From the NCBI RefSeq assembly GCF_900184225.1, contig NZ_FXWZ01000003.1:1491684-1555683 (forward strand): a stretch of 64,000 bases of DNA. Reading direction: 5' to 3'. This document shows, one piece after another, positions 61,004 to 64,000 of the stretch. Origin of the DNA: Brevibacterium ihuae. GTDB lineage: Bacteria; Actinomycetota; Actinomycetes; Actinomycetales; Brevibacteriaceae. Positions within the stretch are counted from its first letter, which is position 1. Each line of letters begins with the position of its first letter. The notes below the pieces were generated by a model. It did no database searches. It worked only from the letters and a program-made list of their open reading frames with translations, and was not told where the DNA came from. Position numbers and translations under genes: made by a program.

Positions 61004-61711
61004 ATGGCGACCGGCATCCGGCGCAGGCGCACCCGGACCCGCATCATCGGGTTCGTCCTCGCCGTCGCCCTCCTCGCAATCCTCGCCTTCGCGGCGCTCA
61101 CCACGGTCCGGGTCAACGCGCTCATCGACCACCTCGAGGCCGCCTCGGGCGCGGCCGAGAACTACATGCTCGCCCTCACCGAGGATCCCGCCGCGCTCGA
61201 CGGCCACCTCGACCGCGCGCGCACCGAGCTCGACGCGGCCGAGGCGGAGCTCGCCGAGGTGCCGCTCGCCCAGCTCACCCACCTCCCGTGGCTCGGCCGC
61301 AACCTCACCGCCACCGCCACTGCGGTCGACCAGATGCAGATCCTCACCGACGAGGTCGCCCCCGTGCTCACCGACGCGGCGGTGCTCATCGACTTCGAGG
61401 AGCGGACGCTGCGCGATCCCGGCAGCTCGGTCGCCGAGTGGCGGTCGACCCTCGAGGACTCGGTCGAGGTCATCCGGGCCGCCCCCGGGGCGATCGACCG
61501 GCTCGGGGAGGTCCGCGACGCGGTCTCCGCGATCGAGACCGACGGGCTGCTGCCGGCAGTGAGGGATTCGATCGAGGAGCTCGAGACGTCCCTCGACGAC
61601 GCCTACGGCCGGGTGGCGCCGGTCCGCAAAACCTTCAGCGACCTGCAGGAGTGGGTCACCGAGGGCATCGAGAACTTCAACCTGCTCGACCTCATCCGCA
61701 ACCTGGCCTGA
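61004..61711 (+). CDS. Membrane-anchored coiled-coil protein, unknown function
   Basis: 235 residues from the ATG at 61004. A basic head (MATGIRRRRTRTR) is followed by one helix (IIGFVLAVALLAILAFAALT) and an extracytoplasmic, Glu/Asp/Ala-rich helical region with heptad-like pattern (LDGHLDRARTELDAAEAELA). No domain recognised. It lies 11 nt behind the nitrobindin gene and 40 nt before the YgfZ gene. Confidence 0.75.
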   Translation: MATGIRRRRTRTRIIGFVLAVALLAILAFAALTTVRVNALIDHLEAASGAAENYMLALTEDPAALDGHLDRARTELDAAEAELAEVPLAQLTHLPWLGRNLTATATAVDQMQILTDEVAPVLTDAAVLIDFEERTLRDPGSSVAEWRSTLEDSVEVIRAAPGAIDRLGEVRDAVSAIETDGLLPAVRDSIEELETSLDDAYGRVAPVRKTFSDLQEWVTEGIENFNLLDLIRNLA

Positions 61712-61751
61712 ACCCCGGCGACACCGGGGACGGCCGGAAGGGAGTCAGACG

Positions 61752-62975
61752 ATGACCGGGACGCACCGACCGACCAATGTGCTCCGCTTCCCCCGCTCGA
61801 GCGCGGTGCTCGGCGAGGGGGACCGCTCGGCCGAGGTCGCCCACCTCGGGAACCCGCTGCGCGAGCAGCGCGCCCTCGCCCGCGGGCGCGCCGTGGCCGA
61901 CCTCTCCGCCGTCCGCGTCCTCACGCTCACCGGGCCGGACGCGCTGAGCTGGCTCAACTCGATCACGACGCAGAAGATCGATGCGCTGCCGGTCGGCCGG
62001 TCGACCGAGACGCTCGTGCTGTCGCCCACCGGGCACATCGAGCACTGGCTGCGTCTCGTGCGCGACGACGAGCGGCTGTGGGTGCTCACCGACGGCGACG
62101 CCGAGGCCGCCCGTGCCTTCCTCGAATCGATGAAGTTCATGATGCGCGTCGAGATCGCCGACGTCAGCGCGGAGTTCCAGTGCCTCGGCCTCGACGCCGG
62201 ACCGGGTGATGCCGTGCAGGGGGATGCTGCGGGGCATGGGACTGGTGCGGACGGTGCTGCGGCGCGGGGGCCGGCAGGGCTGCCCGCCGGTCTGCCCGCG
62301 GTGGTTGTGTGGGATGACCCGTGGCCGGAGATCGGCGAGGGCTCGGCCTCGTACGCGGCGGTCGACCTCGGCATGCCGGTGGCTTCGCCGGAGCATCCCG
62401 GCGGCGAGCACCGCTTCCGGATCGCTGTGTGCCCGAAGGCGGAGCTCGCCGAATGGGATCCGGCGGCGGCCGGGGTCGAGGTCGTCGGCCGCGACGCATG
62501 GGAGGCACTCCGGGTCGAGGCCTGGCGTCCCGGCACCGCCGAGGTCGACCACAAGGCGCTCGTCGGGGAGCTCGACGTGCTCCGCACCGCGGTCCACCTC
62601 GCGAAGGGCTGCTACCGGGGGCAGGAGGCGGTCGCCCGCGTCCACAATCTCGGGCAGCCGCCGCGCCGCCTCGTGTTCCTCCACCTCGACGGATCGGCCC
62701 ACGCGCTGCCCGAACCCGGGGCCGAGGTCCGCGCCGAGGTGCGCGGTGCCGTCCGGCCGGTCGGGCAGGTGACCTCGGCCGCGCTCCACCACGAGCTCGG
62801 TCCGATCGCGCTCGCTCTCGTCAAGCGGAACCTGCCGGCCGAGGAGCCGCTGCTCGTCGAGGTCCCCGGGGAGGAGCAGATCGCGGCGAACCAGGAGACC
62901 GTCGTCGTGCTCGAGCGGAACAACCGGGCCGGCGTCCCGCGGATCGATCGCGACGTCGACCGGCGTCGTCGCTGA
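61752..62975 (+). CDS. ygfZ: YgfZ/GcvT-like folate-binding protein
   Basis: 407 residues. YgfZ-type proteins help iron-sulfur cluster enzymes using tetrahydrofolate. The signature KGCYRGQE is present in HLAKGCYRGQEAVARVHNLG. The N-terminal VADLSAVRVLTLTGPDALSW and LVLSPTGHIEHWLRLVRDDE are typical. An unusual Gly/Ala-rich insertion lies at about residues 158-185, and the C-terminus is basic. Start ATG at 61752 with GGAAGGGAG upstream. Confidence 0.92.
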   Translation: MTGTHRPTNVLRFPRSSAVLGEGDRSAEVAHLGNPLREQRALARGRAVADLSAVRVLTLTGPDALSWLNSITTQKIDALPVGRSTETLVLSPTGHIEHWLRLVRDDERLWVLTDGDAEAARAFLESMKFMMRVEIADVSAEFQCLGLDAGPGDAVQGDAAGHGTGADGAAARGPAGLPAGLPAVVVWDDPWPEIGEGSASYAAVDLGMPVASPEHPGGEHRFRIAVCPKAELAEWDPAAAGVEVVGRDAWEALRVEAWRPGTAEVDHKALVGELDVLRTAVHLAKGCYRGQEAVARVHNLGQPPRRLVFLHLDGSAHALPEPGAEVRAEVRGAVRPVGQVTSAALHHELGPIALALVKRNLPAEEPLLVEVPGEEQIAANQETVVVLERNNRAGVPRIDRDVDRRRR

Positions 62976-63117
62976 GGGCCGGCGCGACCACGGGGCAGCA
63001 GCTCCGACCACGGGACTGCAAACCTCGCTCCCGGGCTGCAGATCCGCCGCCGGGGCCGCGCACCCCGACCACGGTGCCGCAGGCCCGCCGCGCGTGGCGA
63101 CGCGCGCGGAATGGGTC

Positions 63118-63123
63118 TAGGGT
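63118..63123 (+). promoter_or_regulatory. -10 box (TAGGGT), leaderless start for gabT
   Basis: TAGGGT, 7 nt (CTGAGGC), then the ATG at 63131. Confidence 0.6.
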
Positions 63124-63130
63124 CTGAGGC

Positions 63131-64000
63131 ATGAGCACTCAGGAACTGGGCGGCGCCGCACTGCCGCAGGAACGCATCATCGCAACCGAGATCCCCGGAC
63201 CGAGTTCCCAGGCCATCGAGGCCCGGCGCGCGAAGGCCGTCGCCGCCGGCGTCGCCTCGAGCCTGCCGGCCTACGTCGTCGCCGCGGGCGGCGGGATCCT
63301 CAAGGACGCCGACGGCAACCAGATCATCGACCTCGGCTCCGGCATCGCCGTGACCACGGCCGGCAACTCGAACCCGCGGGTCGTCGAGCGCGCGGCGGCC
63401 CAGCTCGCCGCCTTCACCCACACGTGCTTCATGGTCAACCCGTACGAGTCGTACATCGAGCTCGCGGAGAAGCTCAACGCGCTCACCCCGGGCGACTTCG
63501 AGAAGCGCACCGTGCTCCTCAACTCCGGCGCGGAGGCGGTGGAGAACGCGGTGAAGATCGCCCGCGCCCACACCAAGCGCGACGCCGTCGTCGTGTTCGA
63601 CCACGCCTACCACGGCCGCACCAACCTCACCATGGCGATGACGGCGAAGGCCCACCCGTACAAGGCGGGCTTCGGTCCGTTCGCCGGCGAGGTCTACCGC
63701 GCCCCGATGTCCTACCCGTACCGCGACAACGACGCGGCCGGCACCAAGGTCTCCGGCGAGGACGCGGCGAAGCGCGTGATGACGATGATCGACAAGCAGA
63801 TCGGCGCCGACAACGTCGCCGCGCTCGTCATCGAGCCGATCCAGGGCGAGGGCGGCTTCATCGTCCCCGCCGAGGGATTCCTCCCCGCACTCGTCGAGTA
63901 CGCGCGCGCCAACGGCATCGTCTTCGTCGCCGACGAGGTGCAGGCCGGATTCGCTCGCACCGGCAAGATGTTCGCGAGCGAGTGGGAGGGCATCGAGCCC
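63131..64000 (+). CDS. gabT: 4-aminobutyrate aminotransferase (N-terminal part)
   Basis: 290 visible residues; the gene runs off the right edge. Class III PLP transaminase that converts GABA and 2-oxoglutarate to succinate semialdehyde and glutamate. AYVVAAGGGILKDADGNQII, DLGSGIAVTTAGNSNPRVVE, LLNSGAEAVENAVKIARAHT and ALVIEPIQGEGGFIVPAEGF are the GabT pattern, with the PLP Asp in FVADEVQAGFARTG. The PLP Lys lies beyond the edge. Leaderless start. Confidence 0.93.
   Translation, partial: MSTQELGGAALPQERIIATEIPGPSSQAIEARRAKAVAAGVASSLPAYVVAAGGGILKDADGNQIIDLGSGIAVTTAGNSNPRVVERAAAQLAAFTHTCFMVNPYESYIELAEKLNALTPGDFEKRTVLLNSGAEAVENAVKIARAHTKRDAVVVFDHAYHGRTNLTMAMTAKAHPYKAGFGPFAGEVYRAPMSYPYRDNDAAGTKVSGEDAAKRVMTMIDKQIGADNVAALVIEPIQGEGGFIVPAEGFLPALVEYARANGIVFVADEVQAGFARTGKMFASEWEGIEP

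Overview
The window is about 70% GC and comes from a high-GC Gram-positive bacterium (Actinomycetota). The evidence is internal. There is a mycothiol synthase gene (mshD), a GlnR-type atypical response regulator, a DUF3073 gene beside purM, an FHA-bearing type VII secretion ATPase, a MutT1-like Nudix/phosphatase fusion, and many genes with a TANNNT box 6-7 nt in front of the start codon (probable leaderless mRNAs). Gene content and order look Micrococcales-like, perhaps Brevibacteriaceae, but I cannot fix the genus from sequence alone.

Layout. 1-6 kb (minus strand): a type VII secretion-like block. It holds the N-terminal part of an FHA/FtsK-SpoIIIE ATPase, a large LysM-BTAD membrane protein, a secreted protein whose 5' end is built from a 115-bp duplication, and the lipoprotein that donated it. 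6-7.2 kb: a DUF6882 protein with an apparent frameshift in a Pro/Glu repeat. 7.3-17.9 kb: purine biosynthesis. purD-purC-(LMW phosphatase)-purS-purQ run leftward and purF-purM rightward. Asparaginase, a sterol-carrier protein, an aldehyde dehydrogenase and a small membrane protein lie between. purL is not in the window. 18-22.9 kb: hypothetical proteins, a PlsC-like acyltransferase, tRNA-Phe/Asp/Glu, a mini-zincin, YbaK and a YigZ/IMPACT protein. 23-27.6 kb: a class III aminotransferase convergent with an M20 amidohydrolase and a ThDP enzyme. 27.7-35.4 kb: a HAD-like protein, a small polar protein, a polar amino-acid ABC transporter and an OpuC-type osmoprotectant ABC transporter. 35.6-38.4 kb: a luciferase-like oxidoreductase, a Rossmann protein and a thioesterase. 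38.5-45.8 kb: an MHS symporter, two orphan TRAP-type binding lipoproteins around a PAP2 phosphatase, tRNA-Lys and a DHA2-type exporter. 46-58 kb: a phosphate region with DUF47/Pit, pstSCAB and its PHO-box-like operator, MutT1-like hydrolase and polyphosphate kinase. 57.4-59.1 kb: mshD and glnR. 59.3-64 kb: membrane proteins, a nitrobindin, a YgfZ-type protein and the start of gabT.

How the parts fit. The two pur blocks supply several steps of IMP synthesis. Pst (high affinity, PHO-box-like control), Pit with its PhoU-like partner, and Ppk form a phosphate uptake and storage set. GlnR lies beside mshD. The ABC importers, symporters and binding proteins point to a heterotroph living on amino acids, compatible solutes and organic acids.

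Oddities worth checking: the 115-bp perfect duplication; two apparent frameshifts (6.3 and 39.85 kb); three copies of a 43-nt hairpin element; a perfect tandem 11-bp operator-like repeat before a TRAP binding protein; a 120-bp imperfect palindrome; and the orphan TRAP binding-protein pair. Intergenic stretches not listed are under about 300 bases, and I saw no genes in them. I found no CRISPR array, insertion sequence, integrase or rRNA.
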